Below are positions 28,636 to 37,215 of a stretch of 64,000 bases of DNA, piece by piece. Position 1 is the stretch's first letter. Each line of letters opens with the position of its first letter. The stretch is from Aurantimonas endophytica (GTDB lineage: Bacteria; Pseudomonadota; Alphaproteobacteria; Rhizobiales; Rhizobiaceae), in NCBI RefSeq assembly GCF_014196845.1, contig NZ_JACIEM010000006.1, positions 406,810-470,809 on the forward strand. The letters are read 5' to 3'. Under the pieces are notes generated by a model. The model worked only from the letters and a program-made list of their open reading frames with translations, searched no databases and was not told the DNA's origin. A program made the translations under genes and the position numbers.

Positions 28636-29067
28636 CTAGCTGAGAATCCCTGGGACGACGCGCAACGGCAGCCCGAGCACCAGGTCGAATACGGCGAACA
28701 GCAGGATGCTCGTCGCGCCCGCCGAAACGAACGACTTCAGCCAACCGGCGCCGAGCAGGCGGGCCAGTACCGTCACCGCGACGATCGTCGCCAGGATGAA
28801 GCCGAGCTCATCGAGGAACAGGGCGTAGCCGATCAGCAGCGCGACGGCCGCGATTTGCCTGAGGGCCGGGATGCCGGTCACCCAGTCGGGCTTCGGGTCG
28901 GGGCGAAAGATCAGGAAGAGGCTGAACAGCGCCGCCGGAACGGACAGCATCTGCGGGAACGCGGCGGGGCCAAGCGGGTCGGTGAAACCCGCCTGGTAGC
29001 TCCCCGCCGTGTAGCCGTACCAGATCGACAGGCAAAGAATGACGATGCCCGCGATCCGGTCGCTCAC
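28636..29067 (-). CDS. tctB: Tripartite tricarboxylate transporter small permease
   Basis: A 143-residue protein with four membrane segments, the small permease subunit. The GTG start at 29067 overlaps the tctC stop (GTGA), the usual coupled order C-B-A. Recognisable segments: RIAGIVILCLSIWYGYTAG, DPLGPAAFPQMLSVPAALFSLFLI and GYALFLDELGFILATIVA. Longer upstream reading in this frame is a shadow of tctC. Confidence 0.88.
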   Translation of the reverse strand: MSDRIAGIVILCLSIWYGYTAGSYQAGFTDPLGPAAFPQMLSVPAALFSLFLIFRPDPKPDWVTGIPALRQIAAVALLIGYALFLDELGFILATIVAVTVLARLLGAGWLKSFVSAGATSILLFAVFDLVLGLPLRVVPGILS

Positions 29068-30044
29068 TGGATGACCCCGATGTCCCGGGAAATCGCCCGC
29101 ATCTCTTCGGCCTGCTCGGTGACGTAGGCTTCGAACTCCTCGCCGCCGCGCCAGACCGGGATCAGGCCGCTGGCCGTCGCGGTCGTTTCCCATTCCGGGC
29201 TCTCGTAGAGCTTCTGCATCGTCTCGACCCAGCCCGTGTAGGCCTCGTCGGAGACGTCGCCGCCCGTATAGAAGCCGCGCCAGTTGAGGCCGGTCACGTC
29301 GAGACCCTGCTCGATCGCCGTGGGTGCGTCGGGAAACGCCGGGACGCGCTCGTCGGACAGTACTGCGAGCAGCCTGATGTCGCCCGATTCCACGAAGCCG
29401 GCGATCTCGCCGAGATCGGTGGAGACGAGGCCGACATGGCCGCCCATCATCTGGGTGACGGCCGGGCCGCCGCCGTCGAACTGCACCCAGCGCAGGTTCC
29501 GCTGCGCCTCGGCGTCCATGCCGGCCTCGCGCGCCAGCATGAGCAGGCGGATATGGTCCCAGCCGCCGACGCCGGACGAGCCCGCGGCGGCGATCGAGCC
29601 GGGGTTCTCCTTCATCTCGGCCAGCAGCTGATCCAGCGTCTGGATCGGGCTGTCCTTGGCGACGGCGATGACGCCCACATCGGTGGCGAGCATGCCGACC
29701 CAGCGCATGACGTCGGTATCGGCCGGATACTTGCCCTGGGCGATCTGCGTCACGCCGACGGTGCTGGCGGCGACGAGGAGGTCTTCCTGGTCCGCGCGGT
29801 CGGCGATGACGTGGGCATAGGCGACGGCGCCGACCCCGCCCGGCATGTTGGTCACCTGCACCGGCGCGTCGACCAGATCGAGGTCGAGCAGCAGCTTGCC
29901 GACGGTGCGGCAGGTGAAGTCCCAGCCGCCGCCCGGATCGGCCGGCGCGATGCATTCCGCCGCCTTCGCCTGAATGCCCGAGAGGCCCACGACGATCGCC
30001 ATGGCCCCGGCGATCCTGAGGGTCGTCCCCGTCAATCTTTTCAT
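29064..30044 (-). CDS. tctC: Tripartite tricarboxylate transporter substrate-binding protein
   Basis: A 326-residue periplasmic receptor (Bug family). Start at 30044, 8 bases after GGGAGGA; signal peptide RIAGAMAIVVGLSGIQAKA. The TctC fold is shown by CIAPADPGGGWDFTCR at the mature N-terminus, VTNMPGGVGAVAYAH and DAPTAIEQGLDVTGLNWRGFY. It delivers an organic acid to TctAB. First gene of tctCBA, 67 bases after the gntR stop on the same strand. Confidence 0.92.
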   Translation of the reverse strand: MKRLTGTTLRIAGAMAIVVGLSGIQAKAAECIAPADPGGGWDFTCRTVGKLLLDLDLVDAPVQVTNMPGGVGAVAYAHVIADRADQEDLLVAASTVGVTQIAQGKYPADTDVMRWVGMLATDVGVIAVAKDSPIQTLDQLLAEMKENPGSIAAAGSSGVGGWDHIRLLMLAREAGMDAEAQRNLRWVQFDGGGPAVTQMMGGHVGLVSTDLGEIAGFVESGDIRLLAVLSDERVPAFPDAPTAIEQGLDVTGLNWRGFYTGGDVSDEAYTGWVETMQKLYESPEWETTATASGLIPVWRGGEEFEAYVTEQAEEMRAISRDIGVIQ

Positions 30045-30111
30045 TCTTGTTTCCTCCCTTGTTGCCAACGCCTTGCGGGCGTTGCTCCCGATCCGGCCGG
30101 CATGGCGCGGA

Positions 30112-30822
30112 TCAGCGACTGTTCAGGCTCCCTTTGACGACGATCCCCTGCGCTCCCAGCTGCCGCCGACCTTCGCCGACGGCTCGCATGATCTGGTCGC
30201 GCACGTTCCTCCCGTGTCGTCGTATGGCCTCTTCCGCCTCGTCCGCCTGCCTCGTGCGGATGAGGGATACGATCTCGCTGTGCTCGCGATGCGCCTCCTT
30301 CTGGCCCGCTTCCGTGCTGACCAGAAGCCAGCGCGCCCGGGCGATGCGGATCACGATGTCCTGCACGGCGTCGCGCAGGAAGCCGTTCCCCGACAGGCTG
30401 GCGATCATCACATGCACGTCGGCGCCGATCTCGAACCAGGTCTCCGGCGACGGGTCGCTGAGGCCGCGGTCGATCGTCGCCTGGATCGCGTCGAGATCGA
30501 CCTCGCTGGCGCGCTCGCAGGCGAGGCGCACCGCCGCCGCCTCGACGATCTCCCGGTATTCGAAGGTCTCCACGAGTTCCTGCGGGTCGATCGACGCGAC
30601 AGCGTAGCCGCGCCCGGCGCGGATGACCAAGCCCTCGTTGGCCAGCTGCAGCAGCGCCTGGCGAACCGGCGTGCGCGACGCGCCGTAGATCGCCTCGAGG
30701 TCGCGCTCCGAGATGACGCGTCCGGGAATCAGCGCGAGCGAGAGAATGTCGCCGCGCATCCGGGCGAGCAGGCGGTCGCTGACGCTGCCTTTCGAGGATT
30801 CCGCGACCCGTGCCTGCTGCAT
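30112..30822 (-). CDS. GntR-family (FCD) transcriptional regulator
   Basis: A 236-residue regulator. The N-terminal winged helix is seen in GSVSDRLLARMRGDILSLALIPGRVISERDLEAIYGASRTPVRQALLQLANEGLV (split here only by residues 13-67), and the all-helical FCD sensor domain follows (YREIVEAAAVRLACERA, FHxx-like DVHVMIASLSGN, EHSEIVSLIRTRQADEAEEAIRRH). Start 30822 follows GGGAGG. It is divergent from the CoA enzyme genes and directly upstream of tctCBA, so it very likely controls this catabolic locus in response to its substrate. Confidence 0.9.
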   Translation of the reverse strand: MQQARVAESSKGSVSDRLLARMRGDILSLALIPGRVISERDLEAIYGASRTPVRQALLQLANEGLVIRAGRGYAVASIDPQELVETFEYREIVEAAAVRLACERASEVDLDAIQATIDRGLSDPSPETWFEIGADVHVMIASLSGNGFLRDAVQDIVIRIARARWLLVSTEAGQKEAHREHSEIVSLIRTRQADEAEEAIRRHGRNVRDQIMRAVGEGRRQLGAQGIVVKGSLNSR

Positions 30823-30866
30823 GTCCCTCCCACTCTTCGAAAGCCATTGCCCGAAGATGCGGCGAC

Positions 30867-30888
30867 GGTATACCAACGCGGTAGACCA
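30867..30888. promoter_or_regulatory. GntR operator candidate
   Basis: GGTATACCA at 30867-30875 and GGTAGACCA at 30880-30888 are repeated with a 13-base period in the divergent gntR/lyase intergenic region. GGTATACC is a perfect palindrome, and the shape resembles FadR-subfamily operators (TNGT-N3-ACNA). Confidence 0.5.
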
Positions 30889-30904
30889 GAGCAAGGTAGC
30901 GGCG

Positions 30905-31891
30905 ATGAACGGACCCATGGACCAGACCCAGGCAGTGCGCGACATGCGCCCGGCGCCGCTCCCCTCGCGGGTCAGCCTCGTCGAGGTCGGCCCGCGCGAC
31001 GGGCTCCAGGCCGAGGCGGAGTGGATCCCTACCGCGACCAAGATCGATCTCGTCAACGGCCTGATCGACGCCGGCCTCCGCCATCTCGAAGTCACTTCCT
31101 TCGTGTCGCCGCGGGCGGTGCCGCAACTGCGCGATGCGGCCGAGGTGCTGGCCGGGATCGACCGGTCGATGGGCGCCGTGCTCACCGCGCTGGTGCCGAA
31201 CGCCAAGGGCGCCGAGCGCGCCGCAAGCGCCGGCATCGACGCCATGGTCGTCTTCCTCTCGGCGTCCGAGAGCCACAACGCCAAGAACGTCAACCGCTCG
31301 GTCCGGGAATCGCTGGACGGCGTGCGCGATATCGTGCGCATCGCCGCCGACGCAGACATCCCCGTGTTCGGCGCCATCGCCACCGCCTTCGGCTGCCCGT
31401 TCGAGGGCAACGTCCCGGTGGGCGGGGTCGTGGACATCGCCCGGGCCTACGCCGATTTCGGCATCACCAGCATCTCGCTCGGCGACACGACCGGCATGGC
31501 GACGCCGCCGCTCGTCCAGGAACGGGTCCGGGCGCTGCGCGAGCGCGTTCCCGAGGCCGACATCGCGCTGCATTTCCACAACACGCGCGGCGTCGGGCTG
31601 GTCTGCGCCTATGCCGGGCTGCAGGAGGGCGTCACGCGCTTCGAGTCGAGCGTCGGCGGGCTCGGCGGCTGCCCCTTCGCGCCCGGCGCCACCGGCAATA
31701 TCTGCACCGAGGATCTCGTCTACATGCTGGACGAATGCGGCATCGAGAGCGGCGTCGACCTGCAGCGGCTGATCGCCGTCTCGCGCCGGGCCGAAGCGGC
31801 GATTGGAAGGCGCCTGGCCGGGCAGGTGATGAAGGCCGGCCCGCGGCTGGAGCTGCATGACATGAACGCCGTCGCCACCGCCTGCGGATGA
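30905..31891 (+). CDS. Hydroxymethylglutaryl-CoA lyase-type enzyme
   Basis: A 328-residue TIM-barrel aldolase of the HMGL-like family. Active-site features: VEVGPRDGLQAE (metal and catalytic residues near 25-36), EVTSFVSPRAVPQ, GCPFEGNVP, HFHNTRGVGL (metal His-x-His) and the C-terminal GGLGGCPFAPGATGNICTEDLVYML loop with the catalytic Cys. It would split HMG-CoA to acetyl-CoA and acetoacetate, or act on a related 3-hydroxy-3-methyl acyl-CoA such as citramalyl-CoA. ATG at 30905 is used; a second ATG is four codons on. Coupled to the CoA transferase by ATGA overlap. Confidence 0.88.
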   Translation: MNGPMDQTQAVRDMRPAPLPSRVSLVEVGPRDGLQAEAEWIPTATKIDLVNGLIDAGLRHLEVTSFVSPRAVPQLRDAAEVLAGIDRSMGAVLTALVPNAKGAERAASAGIDAMVVFLSASESHNAKNVNRSVRESLDGVRDIVRIAADADIPVFGAIATAFGCPFEGNVPVGGVVDIARAYADFGITSISLGDTTGMATPPLVQERVRALRERVPEADIALHFHNTRGVGLVCAYAGLQEGVTRFESSVGGLGGCPFAPGATGNICTEDLVYMLDECGIESGVDLQRLIAVSRRAEAAIGRRLAGQVMKAGPRLELHDMNAVATACG

Positions 31892-33105
31892 GCGGGAACA
31901 GCGCCACCGAGGCAAGGCGTCCGCTCGACGGGATCAGGGTCGTCGACCTGACCCGGGTCCTGTCCGGGCCGTTCTGCACCATGCTGCTTGGCGACATGGG
32001 CGCCGAGGTGATCAAGATCGAATCCGACCGCGGCGATCCGATCCGCGAGCAGGGCACGGTCCGCGACGGCTTCAGCTGGTACTTCGCCGCCTTCAACCGC
32101 AACAAGCAGTCCGTCGCGCTGGACCTCTACAGCGCCGAGGGCAAGGCGGTGCTGGAGCGGCTGATCGCCTCGGCCGACGTGCTGGTGGAGAATTTCCGCC
32201 CCGGGATCCTGGCGAAGATGGGCTTCGGCCCCGAGCGGCTGGCGGCGATCAATCCGCGGCTCGTCAGCTGCAACATCAACGGCTACGGCTCGGTCGGCCC
32301 CTATGTCGACCGGCCGGCCTTCGACTTCATCGCCCAGGCGATGAGCGGGCTGATGAGCGTCAACGGTCCGGCCGACCAGGAGCCGATGCGCTCGGGCCAG
32401 CCGATCACCGACCTCATCGCCGGCCTTTACGGCGCCTTCGGCATCGTCAACGCGCTGCGGGCCCGCGACCTGAACGGCGCCGGCCAGCACGTCGAATCGG
32501 CGATGGTCAACGGGTCGATCAGCATGATGGCGTTTCTCGCCTCGGAGTATTTCGCCACCGGCCGGCTGCCGGAGCGCACCGGCAACGATCATCCGCTGGT
32601 CGCCCCCTACGGCCTCTACAAGGCCCTGGACGGCGAGGTCGCGGTCGCGCCGAGCAACGACGTGATCCTGCGCCGGTTCCTGACGACGATCGGCCTGGAA
32701 GAGCTGATGGCGGGGCCGCACTACGACACCAACGAGAAGCGCTTCGCGCTCCGCCACCAGCTGAACGCGCTGATCAACGAGCGCATGCGGAGCGTCTCCC
32801 AGGCCGAATGGATCGCCCGGCTGAATTCGGCGGGCGTTCCCTGCGGGCGGGTACAGAACCTTGCGGAAGTCTTCGCCGACCCGCAGGTGGTCGCCCAGGA
32901 GATGGCGATCGACGTCGAGCAGCCGGGACACGGCACGATCCGCATGGTGGGCTTCCCGGTGAAGCTGGACAAGACGCCCTGCGCGGTCACGCGGGCGGCA
33001 CCGGAACTCGGCCAGCACACGCGCGAAATCCTCGCCTCGAGCGGCTACAGCGACGCGGAAATCGCTGCGCTGGCGGCGCAGGGCGTCATCGTCTGCGCGC
33101 CGTAG
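31888..33105 (+). CDS. CaiB/BaiF family CoA transferase
   Basis: A 405-residue class III CoA transferase. Key motifs: GIRVVDLTRVLSGPFCTMLLGDMGAEVIK (first 40 residues), VLVENFRPG, and RPAFDFIAQAMSG with the catalytic Asp, then GQHVESAMVNG. It would activate a carboxylic acid by transferring CoA, probably from succinyl-CoA. Paired with the lyase in one transcript and divergent from the GntR-tctCBA operon, which suggests import, activation and cleavage of one branched dicarboxylate. Confidence 0.9.
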   Translation: MSGNSATEARRPLDGIRVVDLTRVLSGPFCTMLLGDMGAEVIKIESDRGDPIREQGTVRDGFSWYFAAFNRNKQSVALDLYSAEGKAVLERLIASADVLVENFRPGILAKMGFGPERLAAINPRLVSCNINGYGSVGPYVDRPAFDFIAQAMSGLMSVNGPADQEPMRSGQPITDLIAGLYGAFGIVNALRARDLNGAGQHVESAMVNGSISMMAFLASEYFATGRLPERTGNDHPLVAPYGLYKALDGEVAVAPSNDVILRRFLTTIGLEELMAGPHYDTNEKRFALRHQLNALINERMRSVSQAEWIARLNSAGVPCGRVQNLAEVFADPQVVAQEMAIDVEQPGHGTIRMVGFPVKLDKTPCAVTRAAPELGQHTREILASSGYSDAEIAALAAQGVIVCAP

Positions 33106-33164
33106 CCACGTAGGGCTCGCGAATTGCCGTCGTCTTAGGGTGGACGCCTAGCCGTTCTCGGCGA

Positions 33165-33908
33165 TCAGGCGCCGCCGCCCGCGAAGATCGCGGCGAGGTC
33201 GGCTTCGCCGAGGCGCCGGATCGCGCCGGGCGCGAGGTCGGCCGGCAGAGCGAGGCCGCCGACGGATTCGCGGTGCAGCGTCTCGACATGGTTGCCGGCG
33301 GCGGCGAACATCCGGCGGACCTGGTGGTAGCGGCCCTCGTGGACTTCCAACAGCGCTTCCTGAGGGCCGACGACCGTCAGTTCCGCCGGGGCGAGGGGCT
33401 TGTCCTCGCCGTCCAGCATCAGCGTGCCGGCGGAAAACATTTCGGCCTCGCCGCCGGTCATCGGCCGGGCGAGCCCGACGCGGTAGCGTTTGGCCACATG
33501 CCGCTTCGGCGAGATGATCCGGTGCAGGAGCGCGCCGTCGTCGGTCATCAAAAGCAAGCCGGAGGTCTCCTTGTCGAGCCGGCCGACCGTCGAGATGGCC
33601 GGGTCGCGCCGCCGCCAGCGCTCGGGCAGGAGGTCGTAGACCAGCGGCCCCGCCTCCTTGCGAGAGCAGGTGACGCCGAGCGGCTTGTTCAGCATCAGGG
33701 CGAAGCCCGGCAGCGGGTCGAGCGCCTCGCCGTCGACCACCAGCCGCGTCTCGAGGTCGGGCGTGAGCGCGATGCGCTTGTCGGCAGCCGTGATCGGGGC
33801 GCCGTCGAGGCGGATGTGGCCGTTCTTCGCCAGCGCCTGGATCTCGCGGCGCGAGGCATAGCCCATGTTGGCCAGCAGCCGGTCGAGCCGGCCGGTCGCA
33901 ACCTTCAC
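33165..33908 (-). CDS. RsuA/RluB-family pseudouridine synthase
   Basis: A 247-residue rRNA pseudouridine synthase. The S4 RNA-binding domain (RLDRLLANMGYASRREIQALAKNGHIRLDG) is followed by the catalytic domain with GRLDKETSGLLLMTDDG (catalytic Asp) and EGRYHQVRRMFAAAGNHV. It could be RsuA (16S position 516) or RluB/E; I cannot decide. The GTG start at 33908 overlaps the stop of the RsmC-like gene (GTGA), coupling two rRNA-modification genes. Confidence 0.87.
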   Translation of the reverse strand: MKVATGRLDRLLANMGYASRREIQALAKNGHIRLDGAPITAADKRIALTPDLETRLVVDGEALDPLPGFALMLNKPLGVTCSRKEAGPLVYDLLPERWRRRDPAISTVGRLDKETSGLLLMTDDGALLHRIISPKRHVAKRYRVGLARPMTGGEAEMFSAGTLMLDGEDKPLAPAELTVVGPQEALLEVHEGRYHQVRRMFAAAGNHVETLHRESVGGLALPADLAPGAIRRLGEADLAAIFAGGGA

Positions 33909-34813
33909 TTGTAAGCCTCGAAGATCTTGTAGCCGGAGACGTCCACCACCGTCTTCACGCTCTTGAACTTCGCCCGCAGCACCGCCTCGTAGGGCATGTG
34001 GCGGTTGGCGACGAGATGCAGCGTGCCGGAGCGGCGCAGCATCCGGGCGGCGGCCGTGATGAAGGCCTGGCCGAGGCCGCGATCCTCGATCCCCTCGGCG
34101 TGGAAGGGCGGATTGGAGACGACGAAGTCGAGATCGGATAGCGCCGTCTCGCGGGCGTCGGCCCAGAGGAACTGCGCCCGCGCGTCGGCGACATTCGCCT
34201 TTGCCGCTTCCACGGCGCGGCGGTCGATCTCGACCAGCGTCAATTCCTTCACAGTCGGGGCGGCGAGCACCGCCTTGGCGATGATGCCGAGCCCGGCGCC
34301 GAGATCGGCGCCGCGGCCCGCCAGCTTCGGCAGATGGGCGAGCAGCAGCGACGTTCCGGGATCCACCCGGTTCCACGAGAAGATGCCCGGCTGCGAGACG
34401 AGCCCCTCGACCATGATCGGCCCGCCTTCCGCGATCGCCGCGTCGAGCCCCGTCGGCGTGTCCGGCCGAGCGACGGTGCAGATGCGCTGGCGGGCCTTGG
34501 ATCGCTCGGCGACGGTGCAGCCGAAGGCTTCGAGCTCGCCGCGTAGGCGCTGGCCGCCTTTGTCGTTGGCCGCCAGCACCGTCAGCGCGCCGCCGGGGAC
34601 GAGCGCCCGCAGCGCCTGCGCCAGCACGAAGCGCCGCTCGATCGAGCCGGGCGGCGCGGCGACGACGATGTCCTCCAGCGCGGCATCCGGCAGCGCCTCC
34701 AGCGCCTCGGCGCCGGGCCGCAGCGGCGACAGCTGCACGGCGCCCTCGGGCACCTCGACGAGATCAACGGGCGGCGCGCCGTAGACGGCGCTGCGGGGGG
34801 CGGGGGCGATCAT
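33905..34813 (-). CDS. rsmC: RsmC-like 16S rRNA guanine-N2 methyltransferase
   Basis: A 302-residue SAM-dependent methyltransferase. The N-terminal half is a degenerate methyltransferase-like domain, as in RsmC/RlmG. The C-terminal half has motif I GRGADLGAGLGIIAKAVL and motif IV VVSNPPFHAEG, the N2-guanine methylase signature, ending VVDVSGYKIFEAYK. Predicted to modify G1207 of 16S rRNA. Upstream of, and overlapping, the pseudouridine synthase gene. Confidence 0.82.
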   Translation of the reverse strand: MIAPAPRSAVYGAPPVDLVEVPEGAVQLSPLRPGAEALEALPDAALEDIVVAAPPGSIERRFVLAQALRALVPGGALTVLAANDKGGQRLRGELEAFGCTVAERSKARQRICTVARPDTPTGLDAAIAEGGPIMVEGLVSQPGIFSWNRVDPGTSLLLAHLPKLAGRGADLGAGLGIIAKAVLAAPTVKELTLVEIDRRAVEAAKANVADARAQFLWADARETALSDLDFVVSNPPFHAEGIEDRGLGQAFITAAARMLRRSGTLHLVANRHMPYEAVLRAKFKSVKTVVDVSGYKIFEAYK

Positions 34814-35022
34814 CGCCGGGGCATAGCAGGTGAAGCGGTGGGGGCGGAAGGTGGGGGGGCGGGGTTACAACACGATGATGGTCTGCCGACTTGATCACCC
34901 CGTGCGTACCTTGACGTGTCGTTGAAGAACCACCTGCCGCAACTGCCGGGCTGCGGGATCGAGGATGCACCGCAACCATCGCGTCCGGCACAGTAAAGCT
35001 GACTCTTTCGGATATCTGCAGT

Positions 35023-37032
35023 TTAAACCCTGCTGACAGCCCACTTTCGCAGCTGCCTTTTATTTAGGTCAAATGAATTCAGCGATGCGTTCAAAGGCCT
35101 TCTCAAAACGTGCCAGTGTGTCTTTAACTCCCTTTCCTTTGCCGTTAAGGATCGCGGATGTTGCAGCAGATACATGGACGGATCGAAGTGGCTGAACTCC
35201 GGAATTTCGGCGGGAAGGATACGGAAATAGGCCTCAGCCTTTTTCACGAGGCGTCCAGTACTGGGGTCTGCAGCATTGAGCTTCTCAACTGTGAGTTCGT
35301 GTCCATCCTTTAGGCTATATGTCTTGTTGACGAGATCCACGAAAAGCGCAGGCTCGAAGAAGTCCTCAATGTCCGCCTCGTCCTTCCCAGCGATCTCAGT
35401 CGCTAGAATAATTCGCTCAGAGTCCAGTAGCGCGGCCCTGTGAAGGTCTTCTAGTTTCTTCTTTTGGCCACGCTCGAAGTCTGTGAGGACAACCGTGTTG
35501 AGCTTGTTGCCGTAAAAGAGACGGACAAACGGAAGAACCTTGTCGATGCCACCTGATGGACATATCGCCCACTGCGGCGACAGGTGGGTACGGCCTGCTG
35601 CCTTGAGTGCAGACGACACGGCCTGCAGATAAAGGATGTCGCTCGGGCCCTCAACCAAAAGTGTATTCTTTCCAATAATGAGCGTCTGAGTGACTTCAAA
35701 CCCCATCGCGCCGAAAATTGGAAAGTTGGTCTGCGGGTCTGTTGTCAACACGTCTGCACGTATCTTCGTCCCAATAGACTTTTTCCGGCCGCGTTGATCT
35801 GAGGTCACGACATCTTCAACTGTGCGGACGGACGCAAGATCATCCGCTGGAACCATGAAAGGCGAGTGCGTAGACCAAATTAGTTGGTGGTGGGGTGCGA
35901 TTTCCCTATAAAAATAACGCAGAAGATCTAGTTGAGCAGTCCCATGAAGTGTAAGGCCAGGCTCGTCCAGTAGCAATATTACATTCCCGTGCGACTTCTT
36001 GATTTGAGCAAATTTTACGAGGAACGAAAAGAACCAGATGAATCCTGCGGAACGCTCCGAAAAAGGCACTGTAACCCCGTGGAGACTGTTCTCTACGCGT
36101 GCCCTAGCCACCGGTCCGCTGTTGAACGGCGCCGGATCGCCCGGCTTGCCCTCTGAGAGAACGACCTTGATCTTAAGTTCGTCGTTCTGTGTCCAGTAGT
36201 CGAATATCTGATCGGTGATACGAAGCGCTGCCGCTTCGCACTTGGCGTTCAACTCCTCGAACTGGGTGGTCTTTACTAGGTCGTCCAGCGTGGTTCCGGC
36301 GTATTCGAGGAAATCGAGGAAAACCCGATCCCCGCTCGACGTCTCCTTTGAATTTTGTCGGTCGGTGTCGAGTTTGTTAATCGATAGCTCGCCGCTCATC
36401 CGATCATAGTGCGAGAAATACATGAACTTGGGCATTCGGGCGTCAAGCAGGTCGATCGCCTGATAATAGGCGGACTTACTTCGAAATTTAGTGATCGCGT
36501 CGAGTAGCGTCTGCTGGGCAGTAGTTCGGGTCCCGAGGCTTGCGAGCGCCTCAGCCGCCTTTTGCGTAGTGTAAGCATCCCCGATAACGGCACGATCCTC
36601 GGCGGTCAGCTCATACGCCGCAATCAGATTTTCCAATACCTGCTTTTGGTTCAGCGAAAGCGTCCAAGTGCTATTTGCCTGCTCGTAGCTCTTCTGGACG
36701 ACAATCGTATCTCCCGTCAGCGCGTCCGAACCAAGCACGGCCGCCACCGCTTCGCGGTCCTTCGGCTCCAGTTGCCAGACCGTGCGCATCACCCGTGCCT
36801 CTCCGTCTGGGTTGTCGCTATCGTATTCAGCCAGGCTGCGGCGCGGATAATTGGTGATTTTCCCGTATTGGATGAAGGTGGGGTCGGTTGACCGTAATCC
36901 TTCTAAGGCCTTCAAGAAGGCAGATTTGCCAGCCTCGTTCTTACCAACCAAGCAAGTCGTCTGACCAACTGCGATGGGGTTGGCGTCGATGATATTTCGA
37001 TAGTTTGTCGCATGGGCCTCGATGAGCTTCAC
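35023..37032 (-). CDS. OLD-family ATPase with TOPRIM nuclease domain
   Basis: A 669-residue ABC-type ATPase fused to TOPRIM. Walker A is CLVGKNEAGKSAFLKALEG (about residues 25-43), Walker B VILLLDEPGLTLHG (about 350), with a following STHSP H-loop. The TOPRIM domain starts LLVEGPSDILYLQAV (about 450) with VVLTDFERGQ later. GTG at 37032 is preferred to an ATG 17 codons upstream because GGGAGGA is 6 bases away. Such OLD proteins act in phage defence (Gabija GajA, retron effectors) or as stand-alone nucleases. No partner gene (UvrD-like helicase, reverse transcriptase) is adjacent. The GC content falls to about 45 % in sampled stretches, so transfer is likely. Confidence 0.88.
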   Translation of the reverse strand: MKLIEAHATNYRNIIDANPIAVGQTTCLVGKNEAGKSAFLKALEGLRSTDPTFIQYGKITNYPRRSLAEYDSDNPDGEARVMRTVWQLEPKDREAVAAVLGSDALTGDTIVVQKSYEQANSTWTLSLNQKQVLENLIAAYELTAEDRAVIGDAYTTQKAAEALASLGTRTTAQQTLLDAITKFRSKSAYYQAIDLLDARMPKFMYFSHYDRMSGELSINKLDTDRQNSKETSSGDRVFLDFLEYAGTTLDDLVKTTQFEELNAKCEAAALRITDQIFDYWTQNDELKIKVVLSEGKPGDPAPFNSGPVARARVENSLHGVTVPFSERSAGFIWFFSFLVKFAQIKKSHGNVILLLDEPGLTLHGTAQLDLLRYFYREIAPHHQLIWSTHSPFMVPADDLASVRTVEDVVTSDQRGRKKSIGTKIRADVLTTDPQTNFPIFGAMGFEVTQTLIIGKNTLLVEGPSDILYLQAVSSALKAAGRTHLSPQWAICPSGGIDKVLPFVRLFYGNKLNTVVLTDFERGQKKKLEDLHRAALLDSERIILATEIAGKDEADIEDFFEPALFVDLVNKTYSLKDGHELTVEKLNAADPSTGRLVKKAEAYFRILPAEIPEFSHFDPSMYLLQHPRSLTAKERELKTHWHVLRRPLNASLNSFDLNKRQLRKWAVSRV

Positions 37033-37215
37033 TGCAGATCCTCCCGTTTCCGAGTTATGTTGTTGCACGCAATCAGCCTGCATGCCAAGTTGCGGTAAAG
37101 GCCTACATCCGATACAATGTTATCCAGCGCGATACTTTGATGTTGTACGCATCTCGCCGCGCCTTTGAGACAGTATGGGCAGCAGGTTCATCGTTGCCGA
37201 TTCTGGAGCGACCGA

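Noticed and set aside
34814..35022. Possible attachment site or tRNA next to the OLD nuclease gene
   Set aside because: No tRNA cloverleaf and no direct repeat shared with the other flank (37033-37215) was found by eye.
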